A stretch of 64,000 bases of DNA from Flavobacterium sp. CF136 (GCF_000282055.1 NZ_AKJZ01000016.1:62001-126000); one strand, 5' to 3'; numbered from the stretch's first letter, positions 42,932 to 51,507 are shown. The notes: generated by a model not told the origin, from the sequence alone. A program made the numbers and translations.

Positions 42932-44002
42932 CTATATTTTAATTTTAAATACAACTGTATTTACTTGTTGTCTATCAAATCCTACTGTAGGATCACAGCC
43001 TTTTTTATATTCGTATCCGAGTTTAACATCAGCAAATTTTGATTTTTCTTTACTTACTATAACTAAATTCACCGACAGTTTTGTCAATCTATTAACCCTT
43101 TCTTCAACAGCACTTGTATTTGAAAAAGCATTGCGATAAGTAAATTCTGGAATGAATTCCAATCGTTTGACTAAAATCTCTGACAATGGATAAAACGTCC
43201 CTGTAATTCGGAAATACCAACGCCCTGTCTTGCCTTTATATATAGGGTCTGATACCTGGGCACGGTTTTCAAACTCTAATCCGCCGTAAATATTATAATA
43301 ATAATCTAGCACGCAATTGTTACTTAGGACATCAGGTAATAGAGCAATTTTCTTATCATTACCAACAAAAGAAGGGGTAAAATATAAGCTTGCCTGAGTT
43401 CCCTCCGTTTTTTTCTCAGAATCATGTTTATAATTTAAGGCAGCAATAGTATAGAGTGTCCATTTTTTCCCTTTGTCGCTTCCATATTTAATAACTGGCC
43501 ATAAAGGAATCTGGAAATTTAGGCCTGCCATAAATGCATTTTGTTCTTTATCACTAAGATTATTCTTCTGCCACTCAATAAATGGATTAAGTGATGCCTC
43601 TCCCCTTCCGCTAAGTACATTATATCCCAAAGCAAAACTAAAATTTTGTGAAGATGCTGAATCTTTAGGAAATATAAGTGTTGCATATGCAGGTTCAGCC
43701 TTGTCATTTTTATTCTGAAATGACTGTCTCAAAGATAATTTCGTATACCATGCCGGAGATTTCGTATCCAGTTTGGTATTTTTTAATGCGAATTCTACTT
43801 TTGTCTCTTTAGAAAGTAGAAAAGCCAAAATACTATCGTTTTTTGTCTTAATAGAGAAAGTAGTGTCCTTTGTTTGTAATAACTTAATCGTTACTGTAGT
43901 GTCTTTGACTTTAGGTGCTACATTTACCTGTCCAAACGAATTGGCATACAAAATGAAAAATAGTAAATTTATAAAAATTATTTTGTCTCTAATCATTGTC
44001 AA
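42932..44002 (-). CDS. Putative outer-membrane beta-barrel protein (356 aa)
   Basis: No named family recognised. It begins with a signal-type segment (IIFINLLFFILYANSFGQ). The mature part after about residue 90 is rich in alternating polar/hydrophobic strands with aromatic girdle residues (WYTKLSLRQSFQ, FSFALGYNVLSGRGEASLNPFIEW, WYFRITGTFYPL) and ends in NTVVFKIKI, like an outer-membrane barrel. The N-terminal mature region has repeated Thr/Lys segments (DTTVTIKLLQTKDTTFSIKTK). Its start overlaps the upstream 132-aa gene by 4 bp (ATGA), so they are translated together. Confidence 0.6.
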   Translation of the reverse strand: MTMIRDKIIFINLLFFILYANSFGQVNVAPKVKDTTVTIKLLQTKDTTFSIKTKNDSILAFLLSKETKVEFALKNTKLDTKSPAWYTKLSLRQSFQNKNDKAEPAYATLIFPKDSASSQNFSFALGYNVLSGRGEASLNPFIEWQKNNLSDKEQNAFMAGLNFQIPLWPVIKYGSDKGKKWTLYTIAALNYKHDSEKKTEGTQASLYFTPSFVGNDKKIALLPDVLSNNCVLDYYYNIYGGLEFENRAQVSDPIYKGKTGRWYFRITGTFYPLSEILVKRLEFIPEFTYRNAFSNTSAVEERVNRLTKLSVNLVIVSKEKSKFADVKLGYEYKKGCDPTVGFDRQQVNTVVFKIKI

Positions 44003-44397
44003 GGAATTTTGGATTCTACAAGTCTATTTAGATCTTCCACGGTGACAACAATCCCCATTTCTGTTTCAGAAATAAATAAACTGCTCCCTTGCTTTTGAAT
44101 GTATCCATTTAGATAGGCACGAAGTTGTCCTTTCTTTGTAGGGGTAAGACCAAGATCACTAAGTTTGGATAATAAGGTAATTTTATCTTGAGGTTTTCCT
44201 GTAAGTAACGAAATCCCTTTCGAAATTACATTTAATGGCACTACATTAATAACATCCTGTGCAATCACATGGGAAAGATATTTAACTGCCAGTCTATCTT
44301 TTTTTTTCAAGATATTTGGTGAAGATGAATTCTCCATAGTGCGAATGAGTAATTCGATTTCATCTAGAGTAAGATTAATTCGTAGAGTTTTTGCCAT
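43999..44397 (-). CDS. Hypothetical 132-aa protein coupled to barrel gene
   Basis: Not recognised. No signal peptide; predicted mainly helical. It starts MAKTLRINLTLDEIELLIRTMENS, which has a strand-helix look. The rest includes KITLLSKLSDLGLTPTKKGQLRAYLNGYI. It overlaps the downstream barrel-protein gene by 4 bp and follows the astacin-like protease gene by 194 bp on the same strand. It could be a cytoplasmic regulator or accessory factor of either neighbour. Confidence 0.6.
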   Translation of the reverse strand: MAKTLRINLTLDEIELLIRTMENSSSPNILKKKDRLAVKYLSHVIAQDVINVVPLNVISKGISLLTGKPQDKITLLSKLSDLGLTPTKKGQLRAYLNGYIQKQGSSLFISETEMGIVVTVEDLNRLVESKIP

Positions 44398-44591
44398 AAT
44401 CTATCGGTTTTTTAAAGAAAATATTATCGTAATTGCCTTGATGTTATAAATCAAAATTCAGAAATGCTATACAAATGATTTTTAAACCAACTATTATATT
44501 TTTACTATTTTATGAATATCAGCAGAATACCCAAAAATTAAAAAGTACCTCTTGGTATTAATATTTGAAATTATTTTAAAGTTCATTGTTA

Positions 44592-45446
44592 CTATCTTGG
44601 ATAGCACTTCGCAATAAAATTTTTATCGCTTTCGGAAAGAACTTCATTCATGCCGACTGAAAATCCATCAGTAGTAAATTGCTTCGGGATCGGATACAAC
44701 ATTATAGAATTTGGATCAAAAACACTATTTGATACTGTTGCTGAAGTGAACTTATTAAAAATATTATGATCAACTTTATTTTTATCCCATGGAGGAGTTT
44801 GAGTACTTTTGTAATAATTATAAACAACTTCCTTATTCCATGTTATATTAGCTTCAGGGCTTTGGTGTTCATGGATGCATCCTAAACAATGCCCAAATTC
44901 ATGTATAACCACTCTGCTGAATTCAGAGTCAGGAGTATTATCATCAAGCCAGCCAAAATTCATAGTAGGCTTTGATTGATCTGTATTGTTCAATGCATCT
45001 GTTCCGACAGCAGACCATGATCCCATTCCCATCATAAAAGAAATCCTGATTTCAGCATCTCCCGATTCAATGAAATTAAATTTAATATTGGCAAATTCCT
45101 CCCATTGTCTAGCAAAGAAAATTACCCTGCTTCGGAGTGTATCGTTCCCTCCTAAAAATTTGATTTTCAATTCCCTTCCATTTGCCCATAGCTTTCCTCT
45201 TTCGACAGCAAGTTCTATTATCAAATCTGAAGTGTTTTGTTTTGTAAAAAGCAGGCTATCAAAGTCATTGTGCTCTTTTGCATCCAACAATAATTGCTCC
45301 GTCAAAGTGTCGGATTGAATAATTGCGCGGTAATTATCAGTAAATAAATTACTATCTCTTTCTTTATATGAATTAAACAAAGCAAATTTTAAGCTGTTCG
45401 GATTCGAATCATTGTTTAAGTCAACACATACCTTTAATTCTTCCAT
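44592..45446 (-). CDS. Astacin-like (M12A) zinc metalloprotease without signal peptide
   Basis: About 284 residues from ATG 45446 (MEELKVCVDL). The zinc site is HEFGHCLGCIHEHQSP with His182, Glu183, His186 and His192 in the HExxHxxGxxHE pattern, and SIMLYPIP is the Met-turn. KIKFLGGNDTLRSRVIFFARQWEEFANIKF matches the N-terminal half of astacin-like bacterial peptidases. No export signal is visible from this start. The 45-residue in-frame extension to 45581 is charged and does not form a signal peptide either, which is unusual because most relatives are secreted. It may act inside the cell or use another route. Confidence 0.82.
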   Translation of the reverse strand: MEELKVCVDLNNDSNPNSLKFALFNSYKERDSNLFTDNYRAIIQSDTLTEQLLLDAKEHNDFDSLLFTKQNTSDLIIELAVERGKLWANGRELKIKFLGGNDTLRSRVIFFARQWEEFANIKFNFIESGDAEIRISFMMGMGSWSAVGTDALNNTDQSKPTMNFGWLDDNTPDSEFSRVVIHEFGHCLGCIHEHQSPEANITWNKEVVYNYYKSTQTPPWDKNKVDHNIFNKFTSATVSNSVFDPNSIMLYPIPKQFTTDGFSVGMNEVLSESDKNFIAKCYPR

Positions 45447-45792
45447 GATATTGCTAATTAATAAATTTATTTTTTCAACGAAAAAACGAAAACTGTTCAA
45501 AAGACACGTGGAAAATCTTAACTTATAAATAGAACCTCCGTTTTTTTGTAGTAAAAATAGATCTATTTTTATTATCTGCAAGGAGTATATTTACCTGTTT
45601 TCACGTGCCCGAGGAAGTGCACTATGAGCAACTAATAGATACTGTATTAAAAAGGTTTTCGGAATTAATAAAGACCGCAGATTTGGGTACCTACTAATTT
45701 TAGTATCACGAACTGCTGAGGGTTCATCTTTCCTCAATTTCAAGTATATACATTTATAAACATCCCGCCTTAATAAAACGACCATACTTGAT
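45447..45792. other. Intergenic region between astacin-like and HEPN-like genes
   Basis: No gene could be supported. A minus-strand frame at 45591-45854 overlaps the end of the HEPN-like gene and has unconvincing composition. A plus-strand frame from GTG 45605 to 45697 (30 residues, VPEEVHYEQLIDTVLKRFSE...) has coding-like composition but no context, and may be a relic. Confidence 0.35.
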
Positions 45793-47100
45793 TTATCTGA
45801 AAACATTTCTGTAGGCACTAAATGAGAAACCTGCAGCCATCGGCCTTGATTCAATAACAGATTTTAAAAAGATATGATCTCCTGCTGCTTTTTTACGTCC
45901 ATATGCCTGGCCGTTTTTATTGGTATCTGCACAAATTTTGGTTAACTGCGCATCGGACAACATATCAATATTAGGTTTTAGGATATCATTGAAAACCCTG
46001 TCAGCTTCATCAAAGCCTCTCACTGCGGGATATCTCCAAGCAATAAAATCTGCAATCTCCGAAAGATATCCCTTTGTCTCTGCCATTTTAACTAAATTCT
46101 CATATGCCTGAGAATTGGCATCAAAGGGCCATTGAGACATTCCAAAATCTTTTGGGATTTCCACTTTCAATTTTGCAAGATGTTTCACAAAATCACCTTC
46201 TAAAAACCAGCAGACCATTACGGCATTCGGGCTGGCCAAAACAAACTTTTTTAAAACTAGCTTAAAATCAGCTGTAAAATCCTGATATAATTCCCCATGC
46301 CTTGCAAGAAAATCTACAATCAGACTCATAGCTTCAGGTAAATTAGCCACGGTACTGTAATATTTACTATCCTCTTTAATTTTTTGGTCGCACACAACAA
46401 AATTCTTTTTATAAAGCAAAGTCAACAGCCTGTAATTAAGCTCTCTGTTAACAGAACTCTCCTCATCCTCCAATCTAAAAACAAACTTCCACAGTTCTTT
46501 AAAAATAGCCACTTCTGTTATACTGTCCAAATTTTGAAGATACTTCGACTGAATGTATTTCTCCAGCTCATCACCAATCAAAATGGATGCATTTGCAGCA
46601 ATATCAACCAGTATTACCTTTAAAATTTTCTTGGATAATATTACAGGTTTTTGCAGCACCGACTCCAACATATTTCTGATATGGGCAGCCACGGTTTCCC
46701 TGTTTGGAGTGTAGAGTTTATCGCCCCTGTCCAATACAGGATGGGCGCACAAATGACGGTCGCCTCTTAAAGATAAAATTCTTGCATGATCAATGTTATT
46801 GAGCAGATTGGTACGGGTCTTAACTTCTTCAATCAATACTTTTTCCCATTCCGAACCCACTGAATTTGCAGCCTGCAAACCACGAATCTGATCTAGTATC
46901 GCTTCAGCTGCAGGATCCGAATACATGTCGTATAATGTTTCCAATTTTCCTAGAATATCAACAATCACCACACTGTATAATGTTACTACTGCAGCGCGAT
47001 AATTATCATTAAAATAAGAACTTGACACTTCCTTAAAAAACAATTTAGTTTCCGGGGAATTAATTTTTTGGGCGTTATGCTCAATACTGAAATCGTACAT
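45793..47100 (-). CDS. HEPN-like protein of unknown function (435 aa)
   Basis: No signal peptide or membrane segment. The N-terminal roughly 160 residues look like an all-helical HEPN-type domain (SSSYFNDNYRAAVVTLYSVVIVDILGK, then RTNLLNNIDHARILSLRGDRHLCAHPVL). Arg115 and His120 form the R-x4-H motif that is catalytic in HEPN ribonucleases. The remaining 275 residues are predicted helical and not recognised. HEPN RNases are common in toxin and anti-phage systems; here that function is inference from motif and island context. It lies upstream of the protease gene on the same strand. Confidence 0.68.
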   Translation of the reverse strand: MYDFSIEHNAQKINSPETKLFFKEVSSSYFNDNYRAAVVTLYSVVIVDILGKLETLYDMYSDPAAEAILDQIRGLQAANSVGSEWEKVLIEEVKTRTNLLNNIDHARILSLRGDRHLCAHPVLDRGDKLYTPNRETVAAHIRNMLESVLQKPVILSKKILKVILVDIAANASILIGDELEKYIQSKYLQNLDSITEVAIFKELWKFVFRLEDEESSVNRELNYRLLTLLYKKNFVVCDQKIKEDSKYYSTVANLPEAMSLIVDFLARHGELYQDFTADFKLVLKKFVLASPNAVMVCWFLEGDFVKHLAKLKVEIPKDFGMSQWPFDANSQAYENLVKMAETKGYLSEIADFIAWRYPAVRGFDEADRVFNDILKPNIDMLSDAQLTKICADTNKNGQAYGRKKAAGDHIFLKSVIESRPMAAGFSFSAYRNVFR

Positions 47101-47330
47101 TTTTTCTATTTTATATTATTCTTCTCAAAATTTTTCACTGTCAAACCGCTCAAAGAGACAGTTTGAAAAATCACTTATAGTCAAAAGGCTAAAATATCAA
47201 AAGCTAGCATTCTTCAAGCAGGTAAAAATACCTGTTCATCTGCTGTAGGATAAATTATTTCAATCACTTTGCATTAAGGGGATTTACTATGGTCTCACAA
47301 AAAAAGGACAGCCTTAAGACTAAACCCGAT

Positions 47331-47356
47331 CGCGCGGATTTGTAATCCGTGCCCGC
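47331..47356. repeat. REP-like hairpin, left copy
   Basis: CGCGGATTTGTAATCCGTG folds on itself and is followed by CCCGC. It is an inverted partner of 47440-47463. Confidence 0.65.
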
Positions 47357-47439
47357 AAAGTATATCTTAACAGATTTAAAAAAAAGAAAATACAGTTTTT
47401 AACTATATAACTTTATATTAGTTTTTATTAATATAGGAA

Positions 47440-47463
47440 CGGGCACGGAAAGAATTTCCGCGC
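47440..47463. repeat. REP-like hairpin, right copy
   Basis: CGGGCACGGAAAGAATTTCCGCGC: CACGGAA pairs with TTTCCGCG, preceded by CGGG. It is in opposite orientation to the copy at 47331-47356. Confidence 0.65.
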
Positions 47464-47609
47464 TATCGTTGCGCACATCATATTTATGGTTAAAATTAAT
47501 ACTATTCTCCCCTACTGTAACGGAGAAGATGAATATTGTTAATACATCCAATTCGGTTTTCAAGGATTTAAAAAAAGCTTTCCTCAACTGCATTGCTCTA
47601 ATAATCCCC

Positions 47610-48308
47610 TTAACAAATCAACAACAACCGATATTCCCCTTCATTTTCTATTGGTGCTCTATGAATACAAGGGAGCACCTGTTGTTTTGGATGATCTACA
47701 GCCAGCCTCCAAAGATGTCCTAATCCTAAATTAACAGGTTCTACATCTGTATGTGCATGATAATGCAAATCAAAATAATTTTCCTTCAAAAAGTTTTCGA
47801 AATCTTCGGATGGTCCGTCATACAGCTCTTTTAGCTTTGCTCGGATTTCTGGGATTAGAATTTTTTGCTCTGCCTGCGAATTAGAAATAATATCACTAGC
47901 CGCTCCGTGATAGGTACATAAAAAAGTATCTGTTGCAATGGGCGAACGATCTACATGAAACGAATACACATCAGTCGATATGAAATCAAATTCATCATCA
48001 CGTTCATAACACTTCAGTAAATTAAGAGACGGCGAAGCTCCAAAATCAGCTAATAATTGTAAATCATTTAAGATTATTTCCCTTGCTATATTCCCCTTTT
48101 CTGATAGTTGGAGTGCGATTAGATCTTCAGGATAAACTTCTGTTATATTTTCTTTTATGCATAACCGGGCTACAATATCATTAAAATCACCATCCAAATT
48201 TCTGTACCAGCACAGCGCATTCATTTCTCCCTTGAAATCCGTATGTACAAGCTCAGAGAAAGTAGATACCACTCCAATTTGGTTGCTGTCAGAAAATGTA
48301 TTCCTCAT
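47610..48308 (-). CDS. DUF1826-like protein
   Basis: A 232-residue cytosolic protein. The pattern resembles DUF1826: NALCWYRNLDGDFNDIV near the N-terminus, then a core FHVDRSPIATDTFLCTYHGAASDII, and a C-terminal CIHRAPIENEGEYRLLLIC, where His and Asp could bind a metal. In proteobacteria DUF1826 genes are often near zinc-homeostasis genes, but no such neighbour is present here. First gene of the minus-strand island string, so its promoter should lie in 48309-48400. The family match was made from memory. Confidence 0.65.
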   Translation of the reverse strand: MRNTFSDSNQIGVVSTFSELVHTDFKGEMNALCWYRNLDGDFNDIVARLCIKENITEVYPEDLIALQLSEKGNIAREIILNDLQLLADFGASPSLNLLKCYERDDEFDFISTDVYSFHVDRSPIATDTFLCTYHGAASDIISNSQAEQKILIPEIRAKLKELYDGPSEDFENFLKENYFDLHYHAHTDVEPVNLGLGHLWRLAVDHPKQQVLPCIHRAPIENEGEYRLLLIC

Positions 48309-48486
48309 AGTATAATATTTACGAAGCTGGCTACTTCATGCATTACAAAATTATGCAATCATATTTTATTGCAAAATCATTTTAAAACTAAATAAATTTC
48401 CCCATCAATCCACCTGGACAAATTTCTTAGCCTTTTATTAAAACTTGCCAAAATAATACTTAAATTGCTTATATAGAAACAAATAA

Positions 48487-49398
48487 ATGAAAGTTATTAT
48501 TTTATTCATCCTGCTTTTCTTAACCGCTTTACCTGTCAGTGCACAGAAAGATGAGTTGCGCCTCCTGCAGGCAAATATTGATTCTATGTCTTATGTGAAG
48601 CCGACCAACGTAAGTATTGAACATTCAGATTATGCTCTGGTTGCCGGTGGTAGCAAGGGAATTGGTTATGGCATTGCCAAGGCTCTGGCAAAAAGGAAGT
48701 TTAACCTAATCCTGATTGCCCGTCATCAGGATTCTCTGGATAAGACAAAAGAAAGATTAGAAAAGGGTTATAAAGTTCATGTTGAATTATTAAAACTAGA
48801 TTTAGAGCACGAATCAACTGCCGATTCAATCGCCAGATGGTGTACAAGCAAAAATATCCGCTTAAAAATGCTTTGCAATGTGGCCGGGTTGGGAGGGCCA
48901 AAGGATTATTTATCCCTGCCTCTTGATTCATTGCGGTATATGGTGCGTCTAAATGTGGAGTCGTGCATGGCCTTGACTCTTACCTTGTTGCCACTTTTAG
49001 AGAAAAACAAACCGTCTTATATACTGAATGTTGCAAGTATGGCCGGACTTGCCCCTATTCCTTCCAAAAACATGTATTCTGCAACTAAATCAGCGGTCAT
49101 CTTTTTCAGTTACGCTTTACGTCATCAATTAAGAAAAAAAGATATTAGTGTGAGTTGTCTGAGTCCTGGTCCGGTGTTTACCAAACCAGAGATTGTTCAA
49201 TATACAAAGAAACAACTGGGTTGGTTTGGTATGAAGATGGCTGTGCCGCCGGAAAGAGTTGGTGAAATTGCAGTTCGCGGTACGCTGCGGGGAAAAATGA
49301 TGATCATTCCCGGAACTCTTGCGAAGATCAGTTCATTTTTTATTCGGATACTTCCCCGGAGGTGGGTTGTATCCTTATATGGAACAGCTGCCGATTAA
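48487..49398 (+). CDS. Short-chain dehydrogenase/reductase with N-terminal signal-like segment
   Basis: A 303-residue SDR. The cofactor motif is VAGGSKGIGYGIA (residues about 52-64), followed by CNVAGLGG, NVASMAG (Ser) and YSATKSA with the catalytic Tyr-x3-Lys. The enzyme resembles 17-beta-hydroxysteroid/3-ketoacyl reductase-type SDRs. Unusually the frame begins with a convincing signal peptide (MKVIILFILLFLTALPVSAQ), although SDRs need cytosolic NAD(P)H. An internal ATG at 48586 would yield a conventional cytosolic SDR. A C-terminal hydrophobic stretch (LAKISSFFIRILP) may associate with membrane. Confidence 0.85.
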   Translation: MKVIILFILLFLTALPVSAQKDELRLLQANIDSMSYVKPTNVSIEHSDYALVAGGSKGIGYGIAKALAKRKFNLILIARHQDSLDKTKERLEKGYKVHVELLKLDLEHESTADSIARWCTSKNIRLKMLCNVAGLGGPKDYLSLPLDSLRYMVRLNVESCMALTLTLLPLLEKNKPSYILNVASMAGLAPIPSKNMYSATKSAVIFFSYALRHQLRKKDISVSCLSPGPVFTKPEIVQYTKKQLGWFGMKMAVPPERVGEIAVRGTLRGKMMIIPGTLAKISSFFIRILPRRWVVSLYGTAAD

Positions 49399-49491
49399 AT
49401 ACCGTCTCTGGGGAAACTTCCGAATCGAAGATGACTATCTGTACTTTTTAGCTAATGTTTCCATAAAACAAAAAGGTTAATACTCCAATTT

Positions 49492-50850
49492 TTAATATTT
49501 ATTAATGTAAACAGTTTTCTTGTTTACAAATTCCTGAATGCCATCCTGTGACAGTTCACGTCCATATCCTGAATTTTTAGTCCCTCCAAAAGGCAGTCTC
49601 TGATCGCTCTTTACGAGTTCATTTACAAAGACTGCCCCTTCATCAAATTTCGGCACCAATCTGGATGCTTTTTTAAAGTCCTCTGTGAAAATTGTAACTC
49701 CTAGTCCAAATGGGCTGTTATTTGAAAGCTGAACAGCTTCTTCTTCATCCTTAAAAGTTGTGATTCCAATCACAGGACCAAAAACTTCTTCTTTAAAAAT
49801 AGCCATATCTGTTGTAACACTGCCTATAACAGTAGGTTCGAAATAAGCTTTATTCCTTTTACCTCCATGCAAGACTTCTGCACCTTTATCCAATGCGTCC
49901 TGAAGCTGCTTTTCGAGTTCTTCAGCAAGATCAATACGTGCCATAGTACCTATTGTTGTTTCCTCACTCAATGGGTCTCCCGGTCGCAGCTTGCTGACAC
50001 CTTCCAGAAATGCTTTTGTAAATTCTGCCGCAATAGATGATTCTACAAGCAGGCGCTTTCCGGCTATACAGCTCTGTCCCGCATTTTGAAAACGAGCTTG
50101 CACACAGGTTTTCACAGTTTGCTGAAGATTACAGTCAGCAAAAACAACCAGGGCATTACTGCCCCCTAACTCTAGTACCGTTTTTTTAATTTCACTTCCT
50201 GCAATGGCTGCTACAGCTCTTCCTGCTGCTTCACTTCCAGTCAGTGTAACAGCTTTCACTTTGGGGTTCCTGATGATTTCTTCTACCATTTTACTGCCAA
50301 TAGGCAGATTAGTAAAACAACCTGGAGGAAAGCCTGCCCTTTCGAATATTTTTTCAATACTCATGGCGCTTTTCATCACATTACTGGCATGTTTTAATAT
50401 TCCAACATTTCCTGCCATCAGTGCAGGCACTGCAAAACGCATGACCTGCCAAAACGGATAATTCCATGGCATAATCGCCAAAACAATCCCTATTGGTTCG
50501 TAGCTTACATAACTCTTATGCGCTTCTGTTTCAATTACTTTATCGGCAAGCATTTCGAAAGCGTACTCAGCGTAATAATCACATAAATTAGCGCACTTTT
50601 CCACTTCTGCTAATGACTGAATGATAGGCTTTCCCATCTCCTGAGTAATAATTTGGGCATATTCACTGGAGTTTTTCCTCAATTCCTCGCCTGCCGCCCT
50701 CATAAGCACTGAACGTTCAGAAAAGGGAACTTCTTTCCATAACTTATACTGCAACTCCGCCCTGTCAATTGCTTTGTCAATATCTTGTCTCCCGAATTCA
50801 GAAATCTCATAAACCATCTCTTGGTTATAAGGATTTATAGACTTTATCAT
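49492..50850 (-). CDS. NAD(P)-dependent succinate-semialdehyde-type aldehyde dehydrogenase
   Basis: A 452-residue ALDH-superfamily enzyme. MPWNYPFWQVMRFAVPALMAGN, TLTGSEAAGRAVA (cofactor), VLELGGSNALVV (general-base Glu) and QNAGQSCIAGKR-type sequence NAGQSCIAGKR (catalytic Cys) are all present, and RLPFGGTKNSGYGREL closes the domain. The length and wording match the short succinate-semialdehyde dehydrogenase group (GabD2/Sad-like). No GABA transaminase neighbours it, so the natural aldehyde is uncertain. Confidence 0.88.
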   Translation of the reverse strand: MIKSINPYNQEMVYEISEFGRQDIDKAIDRAELQYKLWKEVPFSERSVLMRAAGEELRKNSSEYAQIITQEMGKPIIQSLAEVEKCANLCDYYAEYAFEMLADKVIETEAHKSYVSYEPIGIVLAIMPWNYPFWQVMRFAVPALMAGNVGILKHASNVMKSAMSIEKIFERAGFPPGCFTNLPIGSKMVEEIIRNPKVKAVTLTGSEAAGRAVAAIAGSEIKKTVLELGGSNALVVFADCNLQQTVKTCVQARFQNAGQSCIAGKRLLVESSIAAEFTKAFLEGVSKLRPGDPLSEETTIGTMARIDLAEELEKQLQDALDKGAEVLHGGKRNKAYFEPTVIGSVTTDMAIFKEEVFGPVIGITTFKDEEEAVQLSNNSPFGLGVTIFTEDFKKASRLVPKFDEGAVFVNELVKSDQRLPFGGTKNSGYGRELSQDGIQEFVNKKTVYINKY

Positions 50851-50901
50851 AATATTAAATTTTAACCTGTCTAATTAAAAGTTCTGTAAAAGATACTTTA
50901 A

Positions 50902-50938
50902 AAAAAAGATCAAACATATTAAACATTTGATCTTTTTA
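50902..50938 (-). terminator. Terminator after PRC-barrel gene
   Basis: AAAAAGATCAAA / TTTGATCTTTTT stem with flanking A/T runs, 60 bp beyond the PRC-barrel stop on the minus strand. Confidence 0.75.
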
Positions 50939-50997
50939 ATCTTATTTTTATAACACATCGGTTATCCCTGAGATCTAAGATCTGTTAATCAGCAATA

Positions 50998-51507
50998 CTA
51001 GTGGTTGTCAAATTCCCTGCGGTTGTAAAAAGCGTCATCATTGCTGTCAGAACCAGGATCATTTTCAGGATAATAGGACTTCATTACTCTTCTTTCATAG
51101 TCCCTGTCAAAATTATCCAGTCTATTGTATCTGCTTGTGTTTCTAAAGGTATCATATCCTATATTGTTAGCCATAACAATTTTCGTATCTTTATTTATGT
51201 TTACTGATCCAATTGGTATGATGATATGGCTATCTCCTTCTTTATAGATAAACTCCTTTCCATTGTCGTTCGCTATCACATCACGTACCTCATTACGGTT
51301 GTCGTCGTCTATTAATCCTTTATCTAATTTCACATCCAGGTAGACTATGCGCTGCATATCTTTATTAACCCAGAGGTTATCAATTTTGCCTATTGTATGG
51401 TTGTCAGCATCTACTATCTTCCATCCTCTTACATCAGAATAATTTGAAGCAATTTTATAATCAGACAGTTCGTCCAGTCTGTATAAGTTTTTGTCTTTAT
51501 TTTCCAT
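50998..51507 (-). CDS. PRC-barrel domain protein
   Basis: A 169-residue cytosolic protein. Residues about 20-110 form a PRC-barrel (VRGWKIVDADNHTIGKIDNLWVNKDMQRIVYLDV and FIYKEGDSHIIIPIGSVNINKDTKIVMANN). The acidic/aromatic tail (residues 110-169) contains RYNRLDNFDRDYERRVMKSYYPENDPG and is likely disordered. Such proteins in soil and plant-associated bacteria often belong to general stress regulons. It lies next to a small membrane protein gene and an aldehyde dehydrogenase on the same strand. Confidence 0.85.
   Translation of the reverse strand: MENKDKNLYRLDELSDYKIASNYSDVRGWKIVDADNHTIGKIDNLWVNKDMQRIVYLDVKLDKGLIDDDNRNEVRDVIANDNGKEFIYKEGDSHIIIPIGSVNINKDTKIVMANNIGYDTFRNTSRYNRLDNFDRDYERRVMKSYYPENDPGSDSNDDAFYNRREFDNH

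Larger units (their letters stand above)
47101..47609. other. Intergenic region with REP-like hairpins
   Basis: No gene supported; two weak overlapping frames (47399-47593 minus, 47469-47723 plus) cross the repeats and are rejected. It contains paired REP-like hairpins (47331-47356 and 47440-47463). An 11-bp inverted repeat TTAAGGGGATT (47274-47284) / AATCCCCTTAA (47603-47613) brackets the segment, and its right arm includes the stop codon of the DUF1826-like gene. Confidence 0.5.

Noticed and set aside
45591-45854. 87-residue minus-strand frame
   Set aside because: Overlaps the HEPN-like gene in another frame; composition unconvincing and no recognisable domain.
47399-47723. Overlapping frames on both strands around the REP-like hairpins
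   Set aside because: They cross the repeat units and overlap the end of the DUF1826-like gene; neither has coding-like composition throughout.
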